This document shows, in pieces, positions 27,549 to 38,205 of a stretch of DNA of 64,000 nt. The DNA lies in the NCBI GenBank assembly GCA_013399115.1, contig VXAA01003373.1, forward strand, positions 126,250-190,249, given 5' to 3'. Below the pieces are notes generated by a model. The model had not been told where the DNA came from, searched no databases, and saw only the letters and a list, made by a program, of their open reading frames with translations. Position numbers and translations under genes: made by a program. Position 1 is the first letter of the stretch, and each line of letters begins with the position of its first letter. The DNA is from Anseranas semipalmata (lineage: Eukaryota; Chordata; Aves; Anseriformes; Anseranatidae).

Positions 27549-28607
27549 TGTGGCAAGGTTTTGGTAGCAAGGGGGGCTGCAGGAGTGGCCTCTGTGAGAA
27601 GAGACCAGAAACTGCCCCAGTTTAGTTAAGAGCCAGTTCCAGCTGGCTCCAAAAGGGACCCACCTCTGGCCAAAGCTGAGCCAGTGAGTGATGCTGGTTC
27701 TGTCTCAGAGAGCATATTTAAGAAAAGGAAAAAATGCTGTGTAACAGCAACAGAGAAAGAGGAATGAGAACATGTAAAGAGAAACAATTATGCAGACAGC
27801 AAGGTCAGTGTAGAACGAGGGGGAGGAGGTGCTCCAGGTTCTATAGCTGAAGTTCCCCTGAAGACCGTGGAGAAAACCAGGCTGTCCCTGTGCAGCCCAC
27901 AGGTACCACAGTGGAGCAGATCTCCACGCTGCAGCCCATGGAGGAGCCCACACTGGAACAGGTGGATGTGGCCTGAAGGAGGCTGCGGCCCATGGAGAGC
28001 TGGCTCCAGGCCAGAACTGCAGCCCGGGAGAACTCCAGCCCACAGTGGAGCAGGAGGTCTGGTGGGAGCTGTAGCCCATGAGGGATCCATGCTGGAGCAG
28101 TCCATTCCTGAAGGACTGCACCCTGTGGTATGGACCCATATGGGAGCAGTTCTGGAAGAGCTGCAGCTTGTGGGAAGCCCACGCAGGACCAGTTCGGGAA
28201 GGATGGCATCCCGTGGGAGGGACCCCATGCTGTAACAGGAGAAGAGAGTGACCATGAAGGAGCAGCAGATGACTAAGTGTTATGACTGTCCACAGCCCCC
28301 ATTCCCTGTTCCCCTGCACTGCGTGGGGGGAGGAGGTAGAAGAGGGTGGATGGGACGAAGGTGTTTTTAGTTTGCTTGTAGTTCTCTCTGCTCTAGTCTG
28401 TTATTAGTAGGCAATAAATTACATTCATCTCCCTATGCTGAATCTGTTTTGCCCATGATGATAATTGGTGAGTGATCTCCCTGTCCTTATCTCGGCCCAT
28501 GAGCCTTTTTTCATCATATTGTCTCCCCCTGTTCTTTTGATGAGGGGAGGGGGGGTGAGAGAGCAGTGTGGTGTATCTGAGCTACCTACTGATGTGAAAC
28601 CACCACG
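27549..28607 (+). mobile_element. Solo LTR of an avian endogenous retrovirus (ERV-L-like)
   Basis: About 1.06 kb, beginning TGTGGCAAGGTTTTGGTAGC and ending near CCACCACG (family end CCACCACA, one change). It has a TATA-like CATATTTAAGAA at 27713-27724 and a polyadenylation signal AATAAA at 28413-28418. After that comes a U5-like segment (TCTGTTTTGCCCATGATG, GAGTGATCTCCCTGTCCTTA). The middle (27890-28240) is built from imperfect units of about 33 bp. No gag, pol or env sequence flanks it and no second LTR is seen, so it is a solo LTR left by recombination. I could not identify a clean target-site duplication. Long minus-strand frames (27705-28319) are by-products of the GC-rich repeats. The ERV-L class is from remembered similarity to avian LTRs and is less certain than the LTR call. 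Confidence 0.75.
27890..28240 (+). repeat. Imperfect tandem units of about 33 bp inside the LTR
   Basis: Seven or eight degenerate units of the form CTGCAGCCCATGGAGG, then CCCACGCTGGAGCAG, with unit starts marked by CTGCAGCCC, CTGCGGCCC, CTGTAGCCC, CTGCACCCT and CTGCAGCTT. This internal minisatellite explains the open frames on both strands here. Confidence 0.8.
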
Positions 28608-28981
28608 ATTAGTAACTTGGAAAATTTAGAGTCTGAACAAACTCTTCCCTCTCTAACCCTATCATCTACATTTTTCTTTCAGCTAGTAAAGAAGAAAATA
28701 TATTTTTCTCCATAGAAGCAGTTTCAGTATAGCACAATGGTCCCTTCTTATTGTCTTCCTTGTTTTTCAGAAGCGCTGCTCAGTCAATTTGTCTGAGGTT
28801 ACACAATAAGCTGGTAGCTACTATTTTGTTTATTGCAGCTTGTAATACTCTTAAGATGCACAGATATGCAGAACAACAGTGGAATAAAGCATATTATTGC
28901 TAGGCACACGGATGTCCTCGTTTCTGTATTTTTTTCTCATGGTGTCCAAGGAGTAAGTTGCATTATGAGTAGTAAAGCAAT

Positions 28982-29046
28982 TAGTCATTTACAAAGGTGA
29001 TAATTTTTGTGTGCCTTTTAATTTTCTAATCCTGTAGTATCACAGT
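28982..29046 (+). repeat. Old 65 bp dispersed repeat, copy A (unnamed)
   Basis: Shares GTCATTTACAA, TGATAATTTTTGTG, CCTTTTA, TTTTCT and CCTGTAGTATCAC in order with 31077-31141. About 85% identical by eye with no obvious indels. Flanks differ. Confidence 0.65.
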
Positions 29047-31076
29047 TTGATCCCCAGATTACTTTTAGAAGGAAGCAACATTGTCTATTGAATGACAAAT
29101 GTGTCATCTACGCTTTCCTCTATTTAAAGATATTGTTTTTGCATAGAAAAGGAATCTCTGAGACAGCAATAATGCATCTCTGAGCTGAATTGGTGTACCT
29201 AAAAAGTCCTATTTGACGTTCTGATATTTTTTTTATCTGGCACTTCTACCTAACTTTGTCTTTTATAAAATAAATTTATAACAATCTGCTGAAACTCCAG
29301 ATAGAACCCTCAGTTGCAAATATAATTGCTGGTAGCAGAGTGAAAGGCATGTCTTTTGATCACAAACAGAACTTTAACCTACTGTTGCTTTAAGAAAATG
29401 GTTTAAAGTCTTTATAAAACTATCTCTTTTGTGTTGTTGCAAATGATTGCTAATGAAAGTCATGACTTTCGACAATCCATCTCAATTTGGTGAGTTCAGT
29501 TCCACAGTTTATTGATTGCTAAGCATTCAGTTAGCACTTTTTAGAGAACAACTTGTGTGAAGACTTTTTTGCATTTTTACTTATGGAATATTTCTTTTAT
29601 ACTTTTGCAAGTTATAAATGGCAAAACCATAGCTGTTTGTTTTTTAATTGAAGAACTGATTTTTTATTTTCTGGACTATGAACTGCAGATATGTAATATA
29701 TAATATATACCAAGTTACATTGAACTGTTTTTGGATAACTTTGCATGATCAATCCTGCATAAGTGAAAAGGGAAAAAAAAGGAAAATACAGAAGGATTTT
29801 GTATTCCTATAACAATTAAATCATATGACATTTTCTGAGTAAAGAGTTCTTTATTTGAGGCCAGGGCTTCAATAGAAGTCATAAGAAATATATTCCAAAT
29901 AAGTAAGCAAAATACCTAAGTATTCTATAAATTCTCTAAGTACTCTATACAGTGACAATGTTCTACTATTTTCTGAACCTCCAGAATGAAAACTATTTCT
30001 AAATCTAAGCCTCTGTTTTCTCAGAAATGCAGTATAGTTTAAAGTTGTATGAATTATCTCCCTTATCTATGAATTATCTGTTTCAAAGGGGTTTTTGTTT
30101 GTTTGTTTGTTGTTTTTCCCTTTGAAACTTACCCACGATACAATTTTAACTGCTGATGTTTACTATTGCTTTATTCAGACCTTTGCAACTCAAGAGTGGC
30201 AGTTTTACTAGTTGCTTTCCAGTTTCCTGAGAAGAAAGATACAGGTAGTTAAAGCTATATATGAAGTCCCTTTTTTTCCTAGCATTTTCCCTTTAACTCC
30301 CTGTCAGCATTAGTGTAAGCTAACGATTTTCATTTTCCTATTCTTTCTGTCATAGCCTATTTATGTGTAAAGTCAGTGAGCAGTAATCAAGGCTGAGTAG
30401 TATGTTATTATTTATAAGAGTGAACAACTGTACAAGGTGCAGGGGAGAGCAGACTAGATACCTACATAATAACAGTAGGTACTAACTAGTATCTACCCAA
30501 CATGTCTTCTGAGGATTAATCTCTGTCCTACTTGAATAAATCTAAACTTGGACAAAAAAAACAAAGGTCTGAAATATAAACTTGCTCAATCTGAACAGCC
30601 TCTAGGAGACCTTCGGACAGGGTGCATTTTCCTTCTTACTTACAGTGGGCTGAAGAGATGTTAAATTGAGGGAAGAATCACTACACACATTTTTACTGGG
30701 ATTTTATTGCTGTTTTACCTGTTCTTTCAAAGTAAGGAGGAAGTAAAAGGCAATTAGAGAACAGCACTCTTGTTCAAATCAAAGTGCTTTTTCTAAGAAA
30801 AGAGGAGCACTGTATAGTCAGATGCTGTAGATCCTCAGATTTAAACTTTAATTTCTGTTTGCACCCTTTTAAGATCCATAAGGCTCAAAGACTGAATTTC
30901 CTCATCAACACTTTTGAGTTCTTCTTAAACCATTTCTTTTTTTGAGGACAGCATGGCATTCTGAACTCTGAAAATTAGTCTGTATAAAGTTTCTGGGATG
31001 GATTTTTTTTTCTTCTTTCCTGTTTTATTTGGTATTCATTCTTGTTTGCCATTTCATAAGGAAACATTTGAGATTA

Positions 31077-31141
31077 TTGGTCATTTACAATGTTGATAAT
31101 TTTTGTGGCCCTTTTAGTTTTCTCAACCTGTAGTATCACCC
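31077..31141 (+). repeat. Old 65 bp dispersed repeat, copy B (unnamed)
   Basis: Partner of 28982-29046 in the same orientation, 2.1 kb downstream. The identity ends abruptly after CCTGTAGTATCAC, which suggests a shared mobile-element fragment or a segmental duplication. Confidence 0.65.
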
Positions 31142-31306
31142 TTCAGTAGCATGGTCATAAATTTGTTGAAGGTTTGGTTTTCTTATTTCTGTACTGTTAA
31201 CTGAATTGTTTAAAGATAAAAAGTGTTCTAGACTAAGCACTTTTTGTGTTTGAAATTTTGAACTGAATTTTTGAGATTCCTATGGTAAGTTCAGGCTTTG
31301 CCCTGA

Positions 31307-31594
31307 CTGACTAAGATTATGGGAAAAGCCCATCTGGAGTCTTTGATGTTCAGTGATTACAGAATAGGCCCTCCATCCATTCTGAGGTATGAAAGTGCTA
31401 AAAAGTGTTTTGAAAAATTCAAAGAATCTTCAGATGAATTTGTGCTGGGGTTCCTGCAGAATGCAATCAACAAGCATCTCATTGAATATGTGGTTCAGAT
31501 TACCTGCACAAACAGGAAATGTTGCTTTCATATCACCGGTCATAATCAATTACCAATTGTTCGTAAGTATCTATACATGCCTTTCATGAACTGA
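31307..31594 (+). other. Isolated 91-codon open frame, function unknown
   Basis: From ATG at 31319 to the stop at 31592-31594, open back to 31307. It reads MGKAHLESLMFSDYRI, CFEKFKESSDEFVLGFL, NKHLIEYVVQITC and KCCFHITGHNQLPIV. I do not recognise a family. It has more charged and varied residues than typical chance frames in this AT-rich DNA. A good splice-donor hexamer, GTAAGT (31563-31568), lies inside it after the codons for PIV. No strong polypyrimidine acceptor precedes it. It could be a fragment of a retrocopy, a cryptic exon or chance. Confidence 0.2.
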
Positions 31595-32685
31595 TACAAA
31601 ACGAGTGGTCTTTGTTCTCCGAAGCTCTTTAACTAGTTCCTATATTAACAAGCTGCTGACTGAATTTAAAGGGTTGATTATGCAGACAGAGCTTTTATAG
31701 TGAAAAAGAGATAGCTCCTCAAAAAGGATCAGTAGCAGACTTTTTATCTGGGCTTTCTTAGAAAATAAATAAAAGATTAACTTACTGTCTTCTACTAAGC
31801 TTATTATGTGCTAGTTTTGGGGATAGTAATTTAAAATGTGCTTGGCCTTCAGAGCTTGTTTTTGAGTAGCCATTTAATGACTTGTTAAGTGGCAGATATA
31901 CTGATGAGTTCGTGGGTGTAAAGCATTGTTTATAAATGGCAAGCAGGCAAGAGGACAAAATTTGTAGAAAACACTGTCTAGTGATTCAAAGACAAAATGA
32001 CTACGCTTATTTCAGCCCAATCTAACTTTATAGAACTAGCGTAAAAACAGAAGGGTTCTTCTGTTTTTCTGACCTGAAAAGTGCATGTTTTGAATTGCCA
32101 AGAGGTAGGATTAGTACCTTATCTGTTCAACTGTAAGCTGACTTAGACCAAGTTCTGTTTTAACAAACAAAATGAACCCATTCAGACCTGCTCATTCCTG
32201 TCATTTTTATTTCTCAGAATTGTTGCTCTTGTTGCTTCTGAATTCCCTGGAGGAAGGGTAGAAATGTGTCTGTTTAACCCTACCAACCTCATTTGTGAGG
32301 CACTGATTTCTTTCTTGTGAACTACTTGTCATTCTAATTCTTCAGCAATAAAACTGAAGAAGTATACATAGGGCCACAATAAAATTGAGGGAAAATAATT
32401 GAAAGAAAAAGTTGAAATCTCTTCCCACTACCATACTAATGAGCTTAGCTCCATCATTACAGTTTATGTGAAAATATTTGTTGATCATCCAAAGATATGA
32501 AAACAAACTTGGATTTCTGTTCAACATGGTTGGCAGTCCAGATAGGACCGGAACACATAAGCAGATTAAGTCACTCATGGAAAGAATACATTTATTTTAT
32601 TCTTTAGGGGGAGCTCATAAGAGGTATCTTGCATGAACTACTTGAACATATAACAAGGTGAATATAACAGAATTAAGGAAATGTT
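31595..32685. other. Intronic DNA without recognised gene
   Basis: AT-rich sequence with nothing recognised. Confidence 0.55.
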
Positions 32686-32686
32686 C

Positions 32687-32687
32687 N
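32687..32687. other. Single unresolved base
   Basis: One N at the 5' edge of a CR1 fragment. Confidence 0.98.
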
Positions 32688-32848
32688 AAACCTCCCCTGA
32701 CGCAACTTGAGCCCATTCCCCCTCGTCCTGTCACCAGGCACGTGGGAGAAGAGACCAATCCCTACCTCACTACAGCCTCCTTTAAGGTACCTGTAGAGAG
32801 CGATAAGGTCACCCCTGAGCCTCCTCTTCTCCAGGCTGTTCCTTTCTA
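32688..32848 (-). mobile_element. CR1 LINE internal fragment
   Basis: About 160 bp reverse-oriented. The + strand carries CCCATTCCCCCTCGTCCTGT, CACTACAGCCTCCTTTAAGG, GTAGAGAGCGATAAGGTC and CCTGAGCCTCCTCTTCTCCA, the complement of the ORF2 region encoding ...[11 protein letters not shown]... through ...DRTRGNG. The CR1 3' tail is absent, so this piece is cut at both ends. Its 3'-side limit coincides with the N base. Confidence 0.88.
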
Positions 32849-34499
32849 AATCACCAATTTGTAACTGTTTCTGTTAATGAGTTATGGTTAATAAAGTTTT
32901 GTCAGTTCAATTTCTTATAAACTCTCAGTAAAATTATCTGCAGGCCACCTTCAGTTATGCAGGCTTCCAACTACTTTAAAGGAATGTTGTGAAACGTAGC
33001 AGTTACTGTATCAGAAAGATGGACCAGCCTTTCCTCCTCTCCCCTGTGGACACTCATACAATAACTGTAGGAGAGCATGTGGAACACCTTTGGATGAAAA
33101 ATAATGCAAAAATAAATCACTGTTATATGTGAAAAGGAAATACTATTTTTCTAACCTATATTATTGTCTATCAAGAGTCAATAAAAATATTAAAGTTTTT
33201 TTTTTAATAACTATTTCATGTCATCGTAACAGATGATTTTTTAATTATCCTTATGCACTCCTCAAATGTTCTCAGCACCAGGAGTGCAGATTGCGTTATC
33301 TTATAGGTCTGTTAATATTGTTCTTTAGAATATGGTACCTAATGAACTCAAAGTTTATATAATGAAACTGCTACTTTATTACTGTAAATTATCAAAATTA
33401 CTTACACTCTCCTTAATATTTCCCTTTCAATAGAATATTTATTAAATGAGATTGGTTGGAATTAATTGATAGTTTTGTTTGATATGATGGGCTGAAATAT
33501 GTCCTCTGATACTCTGATGCTCTTCTATTGATTAAGTTGTTTTGTATATATCTAGTTGAAGTAAAAAATATAATCAGCATCATCTGTGAAACATTTCATT
33601 TTCAACACCACAAGATATATAAAATCCTTTGGCTTTCATTTGAAACAATCTCATTATATATTTGTAAAAGAAGGGGCTTGTCTATGTCATGAATTATTTT
33701 GAAGTACATAGTTTCCTCTAGGGCTAGTTAGTGCTTGCTAACACATTTTCTTAGTTTCACTAAAAGGTCTGAACCAGAAGTGCTGAACTGAGTATAATTG
33801 ATGAAAATATGGCTATATAACGAAAATATATTTGCATTTTTCTCCCATACTTTTTCAGTTTTGGAATTGTAGACTTCATTATCTTTGCAGGCTAAATTTA
33901 CATGAATGAGCCTTTTAGTTAAAAAGTAGGTCTGTAATTTATCATTGTGGAAATATTCCCAATTCATTACAAATTAAGTCAATTGGAGTTTTAATTTTCT
34001 TTCCCAAGTGGGAAAGATGTGCATATTAATAATGAAACAGAAAAATAAATAAATAATTTAATTATTTAAAATAATTTTGCTCTAAAATGCTTAAAATATG
34101 TAAAGAGCCCAATCATACTTTGATAATGAAGACACAGCTAAAGTGTTAACCTTAACATAAATATACTGAACTTCTGTTTGTTGTTCATATTTGTATTTTT
34201 ACACACACAAAAAAATGTATTGAATTAAATTTAAAAAGTTTTGTATTTATTAAAGAGGAAGGAAATGCGTTATTTCTGTGTCTGTGCTAAAACAAACAAG
34301 CAAACAAACAAACCAACAAAAGAACTTACAACTTGTCCCGTACAGTGCAGTAAGATTTTTCCATCTTGTACTTCTGATGAGAACTGGGAAGGATGCAGTG
34401 ATTACTCATATCATCTTTTAGAAGTTTGTGATAAAGTCTAGACAACACCTAGACATCTTGGTCACATCATGTCAACACAGTTTCTTTTGTGGTTTACAG
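32849..34499. other. Intronic DNA upstream of the KLHL1 exon
   Basis: AT-rich sequence leading to the acceptor. An (AAAC)n-type repeat lies at 34289-34320. The last 40 bases contain the branch and pyrimidine region of the acceptor at 34499. Confidence 0.6.
34289..34320. repeat. (AAAC)n-type microsatellite, imperfect
   Basis: Units of AAAC with AAGC and AACC variants, about 180 bp upstream of the exon acceptor. Confidence 0.85.
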
Positions 34500-34682
34500 A
34501 CTGTCAGCAGCCAGCCATCCCCTGTCACCTCATTGCGACATGGATTCGAGTAGTTCTGAGGAATTTTACCAGGCTGTTCACCATGCTGAGCAAACCTTCA
34601 GAAAGATGGAGAGCTACCTGAAGCAACAGCAGCTCTGTGACGTGATCCTGATTGCTGGGAATCGCAAGATACCTGCGCACAG
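34500..34682 (+). CDS. KLHL1: KLHL1 coding exon (probable exon 2): linker and start of BTB domain
   Basis: Internal coding exon of Kelch-like 1, a neuronal BTB-BACK-Kelch protein known in vertebrates to bind actin and to modulate voltage-gated calcium channels. The acceptor is a T-rich tract ending ...GGTTTACAG before base 34500. The donor is GTAGGA after 34682. The first base completes a split codon, 60 whole codons follow ([20 protein letters not shown] onward), and the last two bases (AG) open a split Arg codon that the next exon completes with A. The 183 bp length is a multiple of three. The acidic-serine stretch [17 protein letters not shown] leads into the first BTB strand and helix, [17 protein letters not shown]. 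From memory of the family, [17 protein letters not shown] fits KLHL1 better than its close paralogues KLHL5 and KLHL4. An in-frame ATG at 34540 lies inside the exon and is not taken as the start, because the open frame runs back to the acceptor and matches upstream KLHL1 residues. Exon number is inferred from gene structure in other vertebrates. Confidence 0.93.
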
Positions 34683-37200
34683 GTAGGATGTAAACATATG
34701 ATATTGAAACTACAACAACAAATATTCTAGCTCCGCTTGTCTCTTAGAACAGGATTTGCTGTAGCCCCTTATGCCTGCTTCCTTCTTTCTTTATACACCA
34801 CAAATGTAAGTGACTGCAGACGGTGATATTTGAAGGTTGGGCCTTTGAAGGTATTATTTTTAATGGAGATTTATGCAGTAGTTCAAGTAGCCCTTAGCTA
34901 ACAAACTTTCTATCATGGGTGTGCCAAACTCTCTCCCTGCTCTGGTGATGTTCATCTGTGAGGAGAATGGAAATTTCTAAAATGAGATGCTGCAGAGCTA
35001 CACTGAACACAGTCTCATTTTTAGCTTGAGATCATGACACACCGATAAGCCGTGGACAGGTCTCCCAGACATAGTAAAATAATACTGAACACCAACCTCC
35101 CATGAATTGTTCCTTTGAATGAACTGAAAAATGTCTTAATTACTTTCAGTGATAATTATAAGTATTAAAAATTACATCATTATCAATTTTAAAATTCTTT
35201 AAGATGATCTGGTATTAAAACCACCAGTATATATGCAACTACGTTTCATTCTGTATTGTAGTTAGAGCTTAAAATAGGTATTCTTTGCAAAGATTTTGGT
35301 TTTAGCTATAATCTTTGACTTCATAGATACAAATGAAAAGCCACTCCTAGAGTTTAGATTAAAATACACAGAATGCTTTTGAGTTTTCAAGTTAGAAACC
35401 AAATATTTTTGCATTTAAACTAAGGCTGCAGCCTGAGAGCAACCTATTCCTTGCCTATGCTCTGGTTTCTCTGCTGAGGTAGTAAATCCAGAACAGGACT
35501 ATGGTTGCCCCTGAAGGAAATCCTAAACACAGCCAATGTATTTTAATATAATTATATTTTATATTTTTATATTTTTAATATTTTAATATATAAAATATTC
35601 ATACAATTCGTTTTCTGTTATACAGAAAGGTTGTGTATTATATATTCCAACTCCCACAATTAGAAAAAAAAAAAAGACAAAAAGTGGAATGCAAGGCTGA
35701 GAAGTCAAAGCTGTTGTTCAAACACTAAAAAGTAAAACCAAAGAGAAACCTTCATTAAAGTATTTAAATAGCCCCAGTAATTAAAATAAATGAGAAAATA
35801 ACACCAGTTAACAAGCAGTAACAGACTGATCTAGGTTGTTTGCAGCACACTTGAAGCAGAGCCCACATAGTTTAAGGTTAGTAGCTGTAATAAACACAGA
35901 AATCTTTCTTCTCTTCTTTCAGCATTTTTCATTCTTAAGACTTCATTTCTACTCTCCTATTTTGTTAGAGATACCATTTTTACCATTTCCCTCTTGCCCT
36001 GATACACTCAGATTCCCAGATGCCAGCAAAATCCCCAGTAATTTCTACCCACTGAGCTGGCAACTGACTCTGCTTCCAGGCTTTTTGCCACTATTAAAAT
36101 GCATGTGACACCTTATGCACCCCTGGTAGTTGTCATCTGATGCTGCTTTTATCTAAAACACCAAGATCTTTCCCATATGGGTATAACAAGTACAAAGGGA
36201 ATAATATTAAATTTCAGTCCTTCTGTCCATCTGCATAGCCCTGTCCATCTGCAGTGTTCCAGAGCTGCAAGATTTGCCTTAAGGTGCCTTCCATCAACAA
36301 AAAAAAATGGAGGGGTAATGAATGACCTAAGACCTTCTAATCTGTGTCCAGTTTTACATCCCTATACATTACTGAATGAATGGAATTTTGTAGAAATAAT
36401 GATAAATTGGTTGTTCCTCCTTGACAGTTACCTGGTGTATTTTTGCTTTTCATATTTTCCAACACAGATGAGGTAAAAAATAAAATAAAACAAATGCAAT
36501 GCCTAAACCTACGTTCTTAAACTGGTTGGAAAAAAAAATACTTATTAGATAGATTAGATTAGATAGATTAGAAATATTATTGTTTGTTTGCCCTGTTAAA
36601 TATAGTTTATTTAAAATACTCCACTGTGTTTTTACCAGTAAATTTTTTTTGCCTATTTTATATATTTTGGTAAACTGCATAGTTTGTAGAGAATGAGACA
36701 GAGCAAACTGCAAAGCTTTTTTTAATTAGTTTAGTTCATTCTTCCCACTATTTTTAAGACAGTTGTTCATGTTTATATTCCTGCCTGTCAGTTGTAAATT
36801 TAATTTCACATTTGTCATTTCAATTCTACAGCATATCTAAATCCTTCTGGAGCTGGGTAAATACCTTAATAAGGAGAGGATTGACCATGGAATAATAACC
36901 AAAATCTTATTTAGATTTTCTAATAAACCTTCAGACAACTTTCCATTTGATTTTCTACTTCTCTGTAGTCTGCAGTCAAAAGACCAGATATCAAAGAATT
37001 GGCCAAACAACTGTTGAATTATGTAGAAATGAAAACATTATGTTCTGAATAAACTGGAATTTTGTCCAACATGAAAAAATGAAGAGAAGGGTGTTCTGAA
37101 TTTTTCTGTTTATTTTATAGTGTTTGCTCTATGTTGTTTTAGACAGGTGTGGCTGGACAAGCACAGAAGAAGGCTTTCTGCTTATTTTTACCTTGGCTGT
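34683..37200. other. Intronic DNA without recognised gene
   Basis: AT-rich sequence with an AT-only tract at 35541-35605 and a TAGAT-type repeat at 36544-36571. Frames of 90-99 codons at 35836-36108 and 36177-36476 have no family features. Confidence 0.6.
36544..36571. repeat. (TAGAT)n-type simple repeat
   Basis: TTAGATAGATTAGATTAGAT-type run of short units. Confidence 0.85.
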
Positions 37201-37204
37201 TACA

Positions 37205-37300
37205 ATCCTAGAATATAATTTAATTTGGAAGAGACTGTCTAGAGTCTGATTCTGCTCAAAGCAGGCTCAAGTCCAAAGTTACATTAGCCTGTTGAGGGTT
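37205..37300 (-). mobile_element. Old CR1 LINE 3' end
   Basis: Complement of a diverged CR1 tail: TTTAATTTGGAAGAGACTGT, TCTGCTCAAAGCAGGCTCAA, GTCCAAAGTTACATTAGCCT. This lies in the same orientation just 3' of the ORF2 piece at 37330-38205, so both may be one internally deleted element. Confidence 0.65.
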
Positions 37301-37329
37301 ATTAAATATTGGCACCTGTGAAGGTTCCT

Positions 37330-38205
37330 CTCTTGGCATCCTCTTCCAGTTTCTGATTATCCTCACTGTCTTTTGTGATCCAGTGTGTAGTTTCTATGCA
37401 GATTTGCTCCATGATCTTCTTGGTCAGGAAAATCAGACTATAGTTACCCACATCTTTACTCCTGAGGGTATTTTTCCAGTCTTCAGAAATATCCTACAAT
37501 TGTCATGATCTGTCAAAGATAAGAGAGAATGTCCTCTCAGTGACATTGCCAAGCTCCCTCAGCCACTTCTCTTTGAATACATCCTCTCTGGTCCCATGGA
37601 CTTGTCCAATTCATTTAACTGCTCCCTAAGTACATCTTCCTCTGTTGTGAGTGATACTTCATACCCTACAGATCCTCCTAGGCGTAGAGACCTGGGAGTC
37701 CTGAAAGCAGACCATGCTAAAAAAACAAACAAACAAACAAACACTGAGCCAAAGAAAGCATTAAGTAGCTCAGTCTTTTCTGAGTCCTTTGTTGTTGCTC
37801 CGTTGAGCAGTGGACAAAAATTTTCCATAGTCTTCCTTTTGCTGCCAATATAATTAAAGAAACCCTTTTCTCCTTTCACATCCCTCACTAACTTAATCTG
37901 CACCTGACCTTTTTCTTGCATATTTCCATTTCTGCATCATGAGGCAATGTCTCTGTATTTCTCCCAGGTTGTTCATACCTGCTGTAACCTTCTGTGTACT
38001 TCCTTTTTCCTTTTGAGCTCAACCAGGAGTCACTTCTGACATCCAGGGCTGTAATTTGCTATTTATTTTACTAATTTCTCTCAGGATCTGCTGTCTTAAA
38101 CTCTGCCCTCTCAAGGTCATTGCAGCTAAGTTTACCATAAGATTTCACAGGTCCAATACATTTTTTTTCCCAGTTTATTCAGAAGCATATCCAGCAGAGT
38201 AGATC
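37330..38205 (-). mobile_element. Old CR1 LINE, ORF2 fragment (linker before RT and RT start)
   Basis: On the minus strand the frame at 37559-37921 reads VQIKLVRDVKGEKGFFNYIG, SKRKTMENFCPLLNGATTKD, EKTELLNAFFGSVF and EEDVLREQLNELDKSMGPE, the characteristic CR1 ORF2 segment between endonuclease and reverse transcriptase. Homology continues into the RT start at lower coordinates (the complement of the segment following KSMGPDG) and into the endonuclease-side segment at higher ones. An A-rich AAAC repeat (37721-37743) interrupts the conserved text. The rest of RT is deleted before the tail piece at 37205-37300. Several stops and the divergence point to an old subfamily. Confidence 0.85.
37721..37743. 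repeat. (AAAC)n microsatellite inside the CR1 copy
   Basis: Run of A then AAAC units within the CR1 ORF2 fragment. The same CR1 text is continuous on either side of it. Confidence 0.9.

Larger units (their letters stand above)
28608..31300. other. Intronic DNA without recognised gene
   Basis: AT-rich sequence that contains both members of the 65 bp repeat pair described separately. No coding exon seen. Confidence 0.55.
1..34499 (+). other. KLHL1: KLHL1 upstream intron, 3' part (probable intron 1)
   Basis: The open frame enters 34500 in phase 2, so a coding exon lies upstream. I saw nothing resembling the serine-rich KLHL1 N terminus on the + strand here, so this is inferred to be the 3' portion of a large first intron. 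Its end is the acceptor at 34498-34499. The span is AT-rich with CR1 fragments, one LTR, simple repeats and two assembly defects. Confidence 0.7.

Noticed and set aside
27705..28319. 204-codon minus-strand open frame and its overlapping 122-155 codon frames
   Set aside because: They overlay the GC-rich repeat units of the LTR on both strands. The frames follow the repeat period and show no known domain.
34540..34542. ATG in the KLHL1 exon as a translation start
   Set aside because: The frame is open back to a good acceptor and the upstream residues match the KLHL1 linker, so the exon is internal.
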